Shown here: piece by piece, positions 46,260 to 57,357 of the stretch
Layout: each line of letters begins with the position of its first letter
How positions within the stretch are numbered: the first letter of the stretch is position 1
Origin: Beauveria sp. NWAFU-1
Lineage: Eukaryota > Ascomycota > Sordariomycetes > Hypocreales > Cordycipitaceae
NCBI GenBank assembly: GCA_024472245.1
Contig: JANBXD010000002.1
Coordinates: 62,001-126,000, forward strand
Reading direction: 5' to 3'
DNA length: 64,000 nt
Made by a program: the position numbers and the translations under genes
The notes under the pieces: generated by a model
The model's database searches: none
Told to the model about the DNA's origin: nothing
Seen by the model: the letters and a program-made list of their open reading frames with translations, nothing else

Positions 46260-47541
46260 TTAATCGTAATACTTTGCCTTTTTACCACCAATGATTGGCA
46301 CCTCTTCAACCTCGCCGTGTGGTCCCTTTCCTACGCCTTTGGCTACTCTAGCCTTCACCCACTCACCCGCCGTAATGCCCACGGCGCTCTTGTCCGTGAC
46401 TTGGTCAAAGCCCAAACGCTCCAGTACCTCGCTCGCCACAGGCTTCAATTCCACGTTGTCCTCTGGGCGGACAAAATACAAAACGCCCAGGCGCTCCGTA
46501 TCCCTCTGATCAGGTGGTGGTACCACAACACGGTGGATACTGCTCTTGAGAAAGCCATTGGTGAAGAACTCGAGCGAGTCGGCCACGTTCACCGTGATAC
46601 TGCCGGGGTGCGGCTTCACCCACTTCCACTCGCCATCGGGGGTTCGGACCTGCAGTGCTGCGACAGGCTGCCGGAATAAGAGTGTGAGGCTGCCAAAGTC
46701 GGTGTGGCCTTTGACCCAAACATTGCCGAGCTGCTCATTCTCTTGCTGGGTTCTATGGTGGTACTTCATGTAACGTAAGTGGCAGTCACTCTTCTCATCA
46801 TAGCGATGTATCTTGAGAAAAGCGTCCTCTGGAAGTTGGAGAATGATGGCGAATAGTGTAAGAAGCTTCCGTACAACCTCATTGTGGATGTGGCGTGCAA
46901 ATCCTTCAATCTCGGGGCGGTTCTGGCCTATGATCTCGGGATGAGAACGTTCTAAAGCGGGAATAAACTTTGGAATATTGTATATCTCAGTGTTGTCAAA
47001 AACACCTCGAATTATTTCCTGATAAGCTTTAGACGCGATTGTCTTATATATTCAACTGAGGGGTCGACTCACGCGAAGGCCCAAAGGCTTGTACCCATTA
47101 TATCCACCATGCTCAAGGTCGGCACGATACTTGAGCTTTTCTTGGGTAGGGAGGCTGAATAGCTCTTTTCCGATCGAGAATTGACGGTCCACTGCGTCTT
47201 GAGACAATCCAAAATTGATGATATAGAAGAAGCCTGCCGCTGAGTCAGTCGTGCGAAAAGAATGAGCACCAGAATCTGACACTGACCTATCTTCTCAATA
47301 GCTTCATGTAACTGCTTCGCGAGCTCTTGTTTACCACCTGGCTGATCGAACCGAGACAGATCCAGGGTGGCCAAGTCGGCCCAGTCCACTGCGCAAAGCG
47401 TTAGATCAAAATAGAACAGCGCTTTCACAATATCTACTATATTGATGACTTACGCTCATATGAGGTCTCCGGAACTTGATGATATGGGGGAATGCTCTCG
47501 CCCGTAGGAACAGGGGATGCTTTTTGAGTCAAGGCAGACAT
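46260..47541 (-). CDS. 2-oxoglutarate/Fe(II) oxygenase, isopenicillin-N-synthase-like
   Basis: Exons 47541-47454, 47388-47287, 47233-47073 and 47018-46260 join in phase to 369 aa. The N-terminal DIOX_N-type domain has IGFFYIINFGLS and the C-terminal 2OG-Fe(II) domain has GHTDFGSLT. The iron ligands are His222, Asp224 and His279 (SSIHRVV); an Arg in the following strand (TERLGVLYFVRP) fits 2-oxoglutarate binding. Enzymes of this group hydroxylate or demethylate small molecules with O2 and 2-oxoglutarate. The gene is divergent from an anion permease over 0.7 kb, so uptake and oxidation of one substrate is a reasonable inference. Thymine-dioxygenase-like or secondary-metabolite roles are possible. 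Confidence 0.88.
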
Positions 47542-48240
47542 GATATGTGGAATGTATTGTTGAAATTCGGTGTAGCTTTCTGGTCAACTCGGTCACACAC
47601 CAGGATTTCAAGACAAGTCAAGGTAGATTTATACTTGATTATTCTTAGTAGGCAATATCAAGGCGAATACACTGGCCATTCGTTCAGCTTCGAGTGTCTT
47701 TCACAAAACCAATCGCGGCAATTTCACGAAATTGATAAAGACTTAATCCAGTTCACAGCCCGCTGGTTTAGTGCGTACACCTGTTGCGTGCTTGGTAGTC
47801 CTGATGGCGACTCCAATTTATTTGGTCCGAGCCAGTCATTTATCTTCCGCCCGCAGCGGTCGGGATGCGCCCCCGCAGCTATTGAACACCCTTCAGACTG
47901 TTCAAAATCGTTATGAATGGAATTCATTTCAATTTTCAGAGTTCTTCATGGTCAGTATTGTGTGGACTATATGCCCCGGTTAATTTATTTTCTCGTATGT
48001 TGACCTTCGGATGTTTCTTCTCATGATGGCATTCCGCGGACATACCTGTCTCGCCATCGAAGGCTAGGATTTGCAATGGCCGTGTAGATCACCAGTCTGA
48101 GTATTACTCTGTTAAAATAGACACGGAACTCGCTTCCTACATGGGATAATTCGGCACAAGACGACCCCGAAATCTATATGAGGCATTGGGTTTCATCTCT
48201 ATTGATTTTATAGATTCGGCCAACGACTTCACCGCGAATT
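47542..48240. promoter_or_regulatory. divergent intergenic, oxygenase / permease
   Basis: 0.7 kb between two divergent start codons. No supported gene. Shared control is inferred only from arrangement. Confidence 0.4.
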
Positions 48241-50264
48241 ATGACCAACTCCAGCAGTGCATTCGAGACTCACAAAGATGTCGAAGCAATTGTAACGACC
48301 GACGCTGATACTAATAGCGTAACTGACCAGGATGCACGCGGCATCCGATTTGTACCGCGTGGCGAGGTCATGCCAGAGGCCTCATCCTCGCAGGAAAGCA
48401 TTGCAGGGTACGATGCAGAGCTCATGAGTGGCCGAACATTGCTCTCGGCGGAAGAGGAGAAGAAGCTTCTGCGCAAAATTGATTGGCGTTTGATGACTCT
48501 ATGTTCCCTCATTTTCATGTTCAAGCAATTGGACAGCCAGAATGTAGGCGCAAACTACGAGCGAGTTACGTACGTGGCAGCAGCGACTAATGGGCATAGA
48601 TATCGAATGCCAGAATCATGAATCGGGGAACAAGCCACAACATTATGAAACAACTGGGCATGACTGCGGACGAATATAATCTCGTAACAGTCGCCTATTA
48701 TGTGAGCCATTCTTGGAAACTAGCCCTCGACTTCAACTCATCGCATTTCTAGATCCCGTACATTGTGGGTGAGGCGCCTTCCAACCTACTACTCAAATAC
48801 TTTTCGCCTTCGAAATGGCAATCCAGAATAATGATTGGATGGGGCATCTTTCTCATGTGCCATGTACCTGTCAAAAGTAGAGCAGGCTTATATGCAACTC
48901 GCTTTCTTTTGGGTTTGGCTGAGGCAGGGCAATTTCCTGGCGTCATCCTGCAGATGACGTATTGGTACAGACCGGATGAAATGTCGCTTCGTCTGCTGTA
49001 TTTCTGTAACTAGACTCCAACTGTGCCATTCTTTTTCTAGATGCCGCTAACTGATGGTTTTCCAGATATCTGCGGAAATACTGCGGGCATTCTTGGCGGA
49101 TTGCTTGCCTATGGATTCGACACCATCTCAGGCGCAGGTGGGCTTTCAGGGTGGCAATGGTGAGCTCCCGTGAGAGAGTCGATATCTGAGCAATGACTGA
49201 CACAATCCTAGGCTATTCCTCGTGGAGGGGCTCGCAACGGTCCTATTCGGCTCCGTAATCTGGTTTGTTCTACCGGACTGTACGATCTTTCTTGCCACCA
49301 GAGAAATGGATGAATGCCTGTTAACACTTTGCGCATTCAGTCCCCGAAACTGCAAGCTGGCTCACCGAAAGAGAGAAGAAGTTTATTCAAGCTCGTCTGC
49401 CGGCAAACGCCCCACGAGCTACAGAAGCAAACTTCAACTTGTCCGAGATTGTTGCGTCTCTTAGAGACAAGAGACTTTGGCTCTTCACTCTTATCTGGGC
49501 CACCTTTACTGTCGGAACACAAGGTGTTACATTCTACCAATCAACCGTTATTGCGAACCTTGGGTTCTCGTACGTACTCGGCCTTTACAAAGGAGTCATC
49601 TCGATTGCTAGCGTTACTAATTCGGTCTCAATGTTCGGGACAGAACTATTGCCCAAGCTCAGCTCCTCAATCTTCCAATCACTGTCACAGCCTTGCTCAT
49701 CATCGCGATCACCGGAATCATGGCTGATCGGAGAAACATCCCGAGGCCGCTGTATCCTCTTACCTTTCTGGTCATCATTGTGATCTGCTACGGCGTCTTT
49801 GTGGCTCATCCAAGCAGCGCTGCAATATATGCGGTCACTTTGATTGGGAATGCTGTGACTGCGGCATGGTTCCCAGTCATGTGGTAGGTCAAGGCACAGC
49901 TTTTATCCAACTCTGAAACTCCGTACTGACAGTGAGATGGCATAGGCCATGGCGTGTGCAGACCACATCCCACGCAACGGGCTCAGCGTTCTCGATTGGA
50001 TTCGTCAACAGCTACGGCCAAATCGGCGGCGCACTCGGACCACAAATCTTCAGAAGCCACTACGGTCCACGGTACACTGTGCCTTTCTGTGTAGCCATGG
50101 GATTAGTAGGCGCGTGCATCATCTTGACGACGGTGACATGGTGGATCACGCGGTTTACGGAAAGCGAAACAAGAAGAATAAAGCAAGCAAAGTTGGCGGC
50201 TGATCGGAGGGGGGAAACGGTTCTGGGGGACGTTGTGGACATGGACTTGAAGCCGAGAGCGTGA
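48241..50264 (+). CDS. MFS permease, anion:cation symporter (Dal5-type)
   Basis: Eight exons (48241-48543, 48600-48701, 48753-49005, 49066-49159, 49212-49279, 49341-49569, 49644-49883, 49946-50264) join in phase to 535 aa. Typical features: a long hydrophilic N-terminus, KIDWRLMTLC at the first helix, the LDSQN-ISNARIMNRG junction, NLVTVAYY-IPYIVGEAPSN, WGIFLMCHV, RFLLGLAEAGQFPG, a central cytoplasmic loop with WLTEREKKF, and late helices ending in WWITRFTESETRR. This is the allantoate/pantothenate/nicotinate-type permease branch, which takes up organic anions with protons at the plasma membrane. The substrate cannot be read from sequence; its partner is the divergent oxygenase. Confidence 0.9.
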
Positions 50265-50957
50265 AAAATCTCATGGCAACACATGGCAACATATCGTGAT
50301 TGAGGACTAGGCCAAACTTTGCACGGGATCGTGAGGGGCTATCCATAGTCTGTCGGTAGATATTGACTCATGAGCAAGCGGTGTGAGTTAAAGCTCTCAG
50401 GTTGAATGCAATCTGTATTGTGAGTGTTTGTCTTGCAATATAGCATCACACAGGTGAGCAGACAAACCTTCCTACTGCAGACTAAGCCAATGCTCACTCC
50501 GCGATGCTTTTGGACGCCATACTCTTCTACAGAAACCACACATGAATCAATCTTAATTATTGTACACCGTGATTTTTTGCTCACAGTCTTTTAGTAGACA
50601 GCTAAAAAAAATATGTATACATATGTATGAAGAATTCAAAACCGACATGGAAGAGAAATTGCCGAGTGAGTCTAGGAAGTGCCACTACAACTTTCTCTGC
50701 AAGATTTGTGTATTTGCGTTTCTGCCGCGAGTTAAAATTTTCTTCTTCTCTAATCTATGTAAGCTATGGAAAAAATTGACCTGCATGTACATCCCAAACA
50801 GCAGTGTGCTGCACTGTAAGAAAAAAACAGAAACCAAACTGCTGCTCGTGCACGATGCCAGACCATTCACGGCATCATTCAACAGCCGTCGTTGGACTGT
50901 CTGCGCGGAACAATACACAGCTACCAACAGCGGCGAGAAAGCCGGCCGTCGCCAAAA

Positions 50958-51101
50958 TCAATCCTTTGTCCAGCCCTCGACGTGGTTAGGACACGTCTTT
51001 TTGCCGCAGTCGCTCAGCTTGACCGTGCCCGTGCTGGTGCTTGAACTGTACATGCATTCATTGACCGCTCCATAGGCAATAGACTCCTTGATGGCAGTCA
51101 T
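50958..51101 (-). CDS. possible 47-aa protein
   Basis: A short frame MTAIKESIAYGAVNECMYSS..., with three Cys and ending EGWTKD. The ATG is in a good context (TTTCAAAATGACT) and is preceded by a CATCAACTATCAG stretch that could be a 5' leader or intron end. No homology is recognised and chance is a real possibility. Confidence 0.25.
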   Translation of the reverse strand: MTAIKESIAYGAVNECMYSSSTSTGTVKLSDCGKKTCPNHVEGWTKD

Positions 51102-51510
51102 TTTGAAAGTTTTCTAGTGCCTGATAGTTGATGGTAACATGTAAGTACAGTTTGCAGAATTTCTGTGTAAAATTGTTCCGAAACTGTAACAAAAGATCTT
51201 GACGACAGAAAGTGTGGGGTGAAGCGTCGAGCGATGAGCCACGACACCAAAGTCAACAGACTATTGCAACTTGTGGCTAATGGGTGAAAGAAAGACCGCT
51301 TGTAGAGATTTTCCTACCTGAAGGATATATACAGTTAGAGAAGAGGACTTGGAGGTGAAAAGAGGGCGCTAGAATTTAATTATACTAATGATCTTGAGGA
51401 AAGAAGCCATGTTGAGGTTGGAAAGAAAGCTACAAAAAACCACCTGTTGAAGAGAAAGGCTTAAATAAGGCAAATCACTTATTATGTTGCAGGTCCTGGG
51501 TCTTTTGTGT

Positions 51511-51618
51511 GCCTTGGACCTTTGGTATGCCTTGGACCTTTGGTATGCCTTGGACCTTTGGTATGCCTTGGACCTTTGGTATGCCTTGGATCTTTGGTAT
51601 CTCTTGGATCTTCGGTCT
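51511..51618. repeat. 18-bp minisatellite
   Basis: Six tandem copies of GCCTTGGACCTTTGGTAT, the last two diverged. The unit is a multiple of three, which creates repetitive open frames on both strands. Confidence 0.85.
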
Positions 51619-51633
51619 GCCTTGGAAGCGCTT

Positions 51634-51750
51634 GCCTGACCTTCTATGTGCTTCGACATCTGACCTACTATGTGCTTCAACATCTGGCCTACTATGTGCT
51701 TCAACATCTGGCCTACTATGTGCTTCAACATCTGACCTACTATCTGCTGC
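51634..51750. repeat. 24-bp minisatellite
   Basis: About five tandem copies of a 24-bp unit, TTCAACATCTGGCCTACTATG plus TGC. It lies only 15 bp beyond the 18-bp array but has an unrelated unit. Confidence 0.85.
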
Positions 51751-54700
51751 AACCGCACCCATAGGTAGGCTGTGTAACTAGTAGCCAAATGCCGAGATTC
51801 AGAAGTTGGCTACTGCAAGACACACCGAGTTAGGGCACCTTACACCTTACACCATGCTAAAGTAATTCCCTATCATCGATTGCGATTCAACGCCACATTG
51901 ATCAGCTTTGACAATCAAAAAGGCAGCGCTGATCAAAGGAAAAGAAAAGAAAAAGTAAAGAGATGGGTACACTGCATGGCTGAAGGCGTCCATCTGTCGC
52001 ACTCTAAAACGAGATGGAACATCCTTAATAAGCGTGGATAACAGGCCAAGGACCACGTTGGAAACACGTAATGCTTGGATGCATGAAGAATAGATTGGGT
52101 GGCACTTGTAGGCGACCTGCAACCAACGCCACGGATGTCTGTGCCGCCAACAAATTGGCGGCGCGAAAACGCGAATGATGGCACTGCATAAAGAATACAA
52201 ACAATGCAAACAAGGTTGTAAGTTGCACGAGACCTACTTTATCTATTTATCTGCGGAGGATCTAAAGCAATTATCTGAGCGTCGGCCGCCATTTTTCCAG
52301 CTGAAGTTTTTACTTGCGAGCCTGATGGATGCGACGAGTCGCGCGGGGCGCGCTGTGACGGTTAGCGCACTCTACATTTTCATGCGCATGAGTGTCCGAG
52401 CACAAAGCTTAGGTACTAAATTAGTTGGAGAATTCCCATCATGGCAGCTCACTGCTCTTTCCGAGGTCCGCAGAAGGCGCGCATTAACTACTGACGACTG
52501 CGTTGGGCCTCGATCCGCGAGCATCATCACCACCCGCTTTCAGCCAGAGACATTGAGAATGAACAAAAATAGGACGACTTTGGGTATCCACGCATGGCTC
52601 AAGGCTTGGACAAGTGCGCGCCCCTGCAGAGCCGTTTCCTTTTTGCTCGGCAGTTGCTGAGACAGACGAGGAAGGTCATAGGGCCAGCGCGCGGGGTTGG
52701 CCATCGAAGTTTTAGAACGGACAAAGCTAGCAAGAAAAGGTTGCCCCGATTCATCTCAACAAACGAGATGAAACCACGTGAAGAAAAAGACGCATTCGAA
52801 ACCGCCACTTTTCGAGTGACGTTTTTGAGCGACAATTTCTAGTGACGGAGATGGATGAAATTGTCAAGGACATTGGGCCCTGCCCCTCAAGCCATGATAA
52901 ACCGACAGCTGATGAGAGCCCATGTCCCTGCCGTTTCATCGTACATCGGCGTCCGGGGAAGCGAGAACAGACCAAGCAACCGAAATTGGTGTGAATTCGC
53001 TTGTGGGATTGACCAAGGCTTGTCGAGTCGCCAATCAGCACGTAATTCTTACCTGATGCGCGAGAAAAATGCAAGCATAGCCAAGTACCGTGCAAGCGCC
53101 GACAAGCACCGCAGCTATGATTGCACGTGGCTTGGACGACTACAATGAAAAAGGAAGGATGATGAGAAAGCAAGTAATGCAATGCTACAGTGCCATTGAC
53201 AGCTGTCCAATATAATAATGCCGTGCAGTCAATGCAAGTAATGGCTGCCAAGGACCAATCAGAAATCTTGTTGCTCGAGGAGAAAAAAGCACAGAGGAAA
53301 ATTGGCCGCTTGCTCGGGGCACTGGAGCTCCAAAAGGCTAGATTTCGGCCGGAAGGCAGTCCGTGTGCTTTTGTGCATCCGAGTGGCTTTTGAAAGAAGA
53401 GGCGGTGGCCAATTCTTGGTAGCATAACAAGTGTCAACTGGCAAGCATCAGGCACATCGGATTCTATTGCCGTCGTCAGCCTGCTATGCTCCTAAGAGCG
53501 GCTTGACTCCGTGTGTGCCAAAGGCGCCAGCGCCCATCGTCGGTCAGCCAAGTGTCCGCGATTTGGCGACAAGTTCTTTTTCCATGTTGTCCATGCCAAT
53601 TTGGTAAAGTGGTGCCCCAGTTGACCTCCACCTGCGTGGCTTGCGCTAAGACCATTTGAAGCACCTCATGGCTTGTCGATCTGCGGGAGAAACAACAAAG
53701 TCGATGTTGCTTGTGGGCAATGCCTTTTTTCCTTTGCACCGACCAAGGCACCCAAGCACCCAAGGCTACCGATAACAAATGATTATGCCATGTTCTCGGG
53801 CCCCCATCCCGCGTGCCGCCAGGTATCGAGAGAATCGTCGATCAATGCACTCACGTCGGGTTCCTATTGATCCCTGCCACAGTGAGCGACATGCAGGCCT
53901 TCTAGATTTGGACAGCCTGGGGCACGCTGTCTCTTGTTATTTTTGACATTTGAAACAAGCTGGAAATGGACAAGGACTGTGGGATGGCGCCACACCATGT
54001 GTTGGTGGGAAGTGACTTGTTCCCCATCCCCATCGCCTTCGTTTTGTCCCGCTCTAAAACAGTGAAAAGATTTGCTTTGCCCGAGCACCGGCCCGGCCCC
54101 TAGCCCGAGGACAGAAAAGGGAACCAAGCGTTGGTGTGGCTCGACCCAAATTAAAATGCCCACTTGGTTTTTTCTCGTCGCCTGTACTCCGTATTCTGGC
54201 TGATTCTTGAATAGTTTCTGGCCCCATTGCGTTGTCGTTGATTTTCTGCTTGATGCTGCATACTGGTATCAAGTTGGACTTCTCTTTCCCCGTAGCAATG
54301 CATCAGCATGGTATCCGTCATTGCTCGATCCAGGCTGCATTAGCAAGACATGACGTCTGGGTTTTCTCTCCCGCCCCCTGCATATAGGTCCAGAGGTACT
54401 CTCTCTTTGCCTCTGATAGTCATGGGCTTGTGTGCTTGCTTGTCCTCGTCCTCCTAATAAAAGCCTCCATAAAATCGAGTGAATGGCCCAACGATTATCT
54501 CGGCCCACTGGATTCCCCCGCTCCGTACTGGTAAGCTTGGAAGGGAGGAAAGTTCCTGGCCATGGCATGGGTCCTGGGCAAGGGGCAGTGTGATTGGCCT
54601 TGCATGCGCAATTTGTGAAGAACAGTACAAGGATTACAGCCAAGTGAGGAAGGCTACTCCGCAGGCCTGCAAATGTGCCTGATTCGCTCGAGTGACACTT

Positions 54701-56249
54701 GTGTTTTTGGGGGGGGGGATTGCCGTTTTTCGTCTTATGATTATTGTCGGCAGACCGCTGACACGGGCGCGCAACGGGCGAGATCGAATATTAGTTGACC
54801 AACAAAGTTTGCCTGGGACACGCGGGCGCCATAGTTCGTTTCCTTGAGCGTCAGCGGACCAATAATGTTGTCCTTGATGACGCGACTGTCAGACTGCACA
54901 ATCAATCAAGTCGAGCATTCGCTATTCCGCTTGAGCATCTCTAGCTTTTGGCGTGGTTCATCGTCCCTGATATGCAAGTAGGCGCGGGCCATGAACGACG
55001 CGCGGGCCATGCTTTGGCCGGTATTGTTGTTTGTGCTCTCGTGCAAGTGATGAACGCCTCTGGTAAGCTCAGCGGCCGGGCAGGGACAAGTAAATTGGCA
55101 ATGCAAAGTGGGCGTCATCAGCGAAAGTGACTGTACTGAGGAGAGGGCGGATGTGTTCCGACAGGTTGGGCCGGGTAAATACATACTGCATAATAACCGT
55201 ACAGTATCGAATACGCGCAAGTTGCAACTGGTATTAACTGCTGATTGGCAGTTGGCAGGCAGATACCTAATATTTAAGGCGCTGCAACTTGGTCATCACA
55301 AGATCCTTGTCAGCGGCCCGTTTGACCAGGAGCTAGTGGCACTGAACCCTGGTTAGCATGCAGCACCAGAACCGGACCATAATGGACCAGGGCAGAGCGG
55401 TTGGCTGTCATGAACCATGCTCAGATGGGAGATGAAAAGGAGTCTTCGTACCATTGATAACCCTTGAGCATGTACCAGTAGGTAGGCCTCGCAGGCTGTG
55501 CCCGTCACTATCACAACGTTGAGGTTTGCTGCAGCCTAGTTGCCTAGACTGGGCCGTGGTGCATCTGGTGTCCATGCGTCCTTTCGTCTTTTGCTACCAA
55601 TAGAGTAGTCAGTTATTAAATAACTAATCTGTACGGATACCAAGCCGGAACTTGCACACGAACCGATAACTTATAACCCATGCGCGCCATGCTGGGGGTT
55701 CCGGAAGCAGTGGGTGTGAATCCTGGGACGGCTCGGTGGAGAAGGCGCTGCAACAGCAGGCGATTTTGGAGTCGATCCCTGCAAGATTAAGATAACAACC
55801 ATGAGCACGTCCTTTTTCACGGGTCAAGGGCGGGTTGATGGCATTGCGATTGCGGCAGAGCTGGCTGTGGCTGCAGCAAGAGACCGGCCGCCACCACGAG
55901 GAACAGGAGGAGATGACAAGAATGTGTATTGGCCTTGTAACGCGGAGTAGACAGGCACCAAGACAGCTCCTGATGCAAAAGAGGTTAAATCCTTGACGCG
56001 ATAAAAAGTAGATCCTTGCCACTTGGCAAGGCAGTGATGATTTGCGTCCGTTACTGTTGGTATTGATCTGGTACTCCGTAATTCGTGAATAATAATTAGG
56101 TGCCCCTTGCCAGCTGCGAGTTGCTCGTTCGCCAGCTGCCCTTGACTGCCAGCTCCAACTAGCCCAGCTCCCTCCCGCAGACCAGGGTCAAACGCCTTAA
56201 CTCGGCCCAAATTTCGCCAAACTCCTTCCCTCTCTTTTCTCTTCTTTTC
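51751..56249. other. gene-poor intergenic DNA
   Basis: About 4.5 kb of balanced base composition with no coding frame that carries a recognisable domain, signal peptide or splice-consistent extension. No tRNA, repeat or RIP signature was seen. A run of ten or so G occurs near 54710. Long regulatory DNA upstream of the ApsA-like gene, or a non-coding transcript, are possible. Confidence 0.4.
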
Positions 56250-57357
56250 CCTTTTGTATTCTACCGTGGACCGTCGCCCTGTTGGATTAGGAGCGGGCGT
56301 CGGAACTGACTTTTTATTATTATTGCGGGATGCTTCGCTCTTGCATCGTCGACTGTCCTGTTGTGAGTCCTGGACAAACCACCACCTCCGCCGCCGCCGC
56401 CAATTTTTCCTCGTCGTACTGTCTCGACTTGCGAGCCCTTTCAACTGACTCTCGCATCCAGTGCTTCAGAATGATGCCCTCTTGATCGAGTCTCGATTAT
56501 CCTGCCCAATCGTTCAATCGCTTTATTCCGGCACCGAAATCTCACTGGCCACTGCTCGCGACGCCTCAACCCATGATACCCGAAAACCACTGCGCCGGCC
56601 GCCGTCTTAAATATCAGTCTTTTGCGCAACCCTCTCCTTGCGCGCAATCTCAAAATTTCTTCGGCGCATTCCTACACCGTTTTCGAATCTCATTCTGTCT
56701 TTTATCGCACTGTGTTCTGAACATCATCTATACGCTCTCTTCGTCAATGACAACCCCCTTTTGCTCGAGCACCGAACTGAGATTCTGAGACTTCTCCATC
56801 GGCTTTTTTTTTTGTCTGAGTCAACAGGTGCGTACCTGCAAGTACTTTCAGCCATGCATGAACGTTATTGTGCCTTGCTGAAATTAATTGCGACCCAATC
56901 TGCTAACGATTCTACGTGTCCAGTTCTAATCTCCTTGACCGGTGCAGAGTGCTAAGGACGCCGACTTTTTTTTTGTGCACCACTTGGACGGCGCGCAACG
57001 ACAGCTCCTTTCATTGCCAATTGTAAGTTGGTCTTATCCGCCCCGTCCCTGCCTCAAACGAAACATTGCTTTTTCTTGTCCTGCTTTGCGGTTTCGCCCT
57101 CCCACGCCAAATGCGCTAATGCAGCTCAGTCACTGGTACATGCTCAGCCGACCAACCCGCAATTGCCAGCCCGACTTGCAGGGATCTTTGTGGCTCGCGG
57201 ACCTACCAGCCCAGCTGGAGCCCCGCTGATTGTCTTGCCTCCCAAAGTTACAGCGGCGTCAGACAGGTCGAGAGGCGAAAGAAAGGAGGGGTGTTGTATC
57301 TGAGGCTTTCTGCCCCTTTGACCTCGGTGGCTCTGCTCTCTTCGCTCAATTGTCACG
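56250..57357 (+). promoter_or_regulatory. probable 5' leader with UTR intron of the ApsA-like gene
   Basis: A strong CT-rich tract (56220-56260), typical of fungal transcription starts, is followed by about 1.1 kb of pyrimidine-rich DNA to the ATG at 57358. A well-formed intron, 56828-56923 (GTGCGT, branch CTAAC at about 56903, GTCCAG), sits in it. Several short upstream frames exist. The exact start site is unknown. Confidence 0.45.

Noticed and set aside
50560..51075. 171-codon open frame on the plus strand
   Set aside because: Composition is AT-driven, with no domain or signal peptide, and it overlaps DNA that looks like 3' flank; not supported as a gene.
51511..51750. Possible CRISPR-like array
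   Set aside because: Repeat units are directly adjacent with no spacers, and the sequence is eukaryotic; these are minisatellites.
52175..52660. 161-codon open frame on the plus strand
   Set aside because: No recognisable motif or coding-like pattern, and equally long frames occur on the other strand nearby; likely chance.
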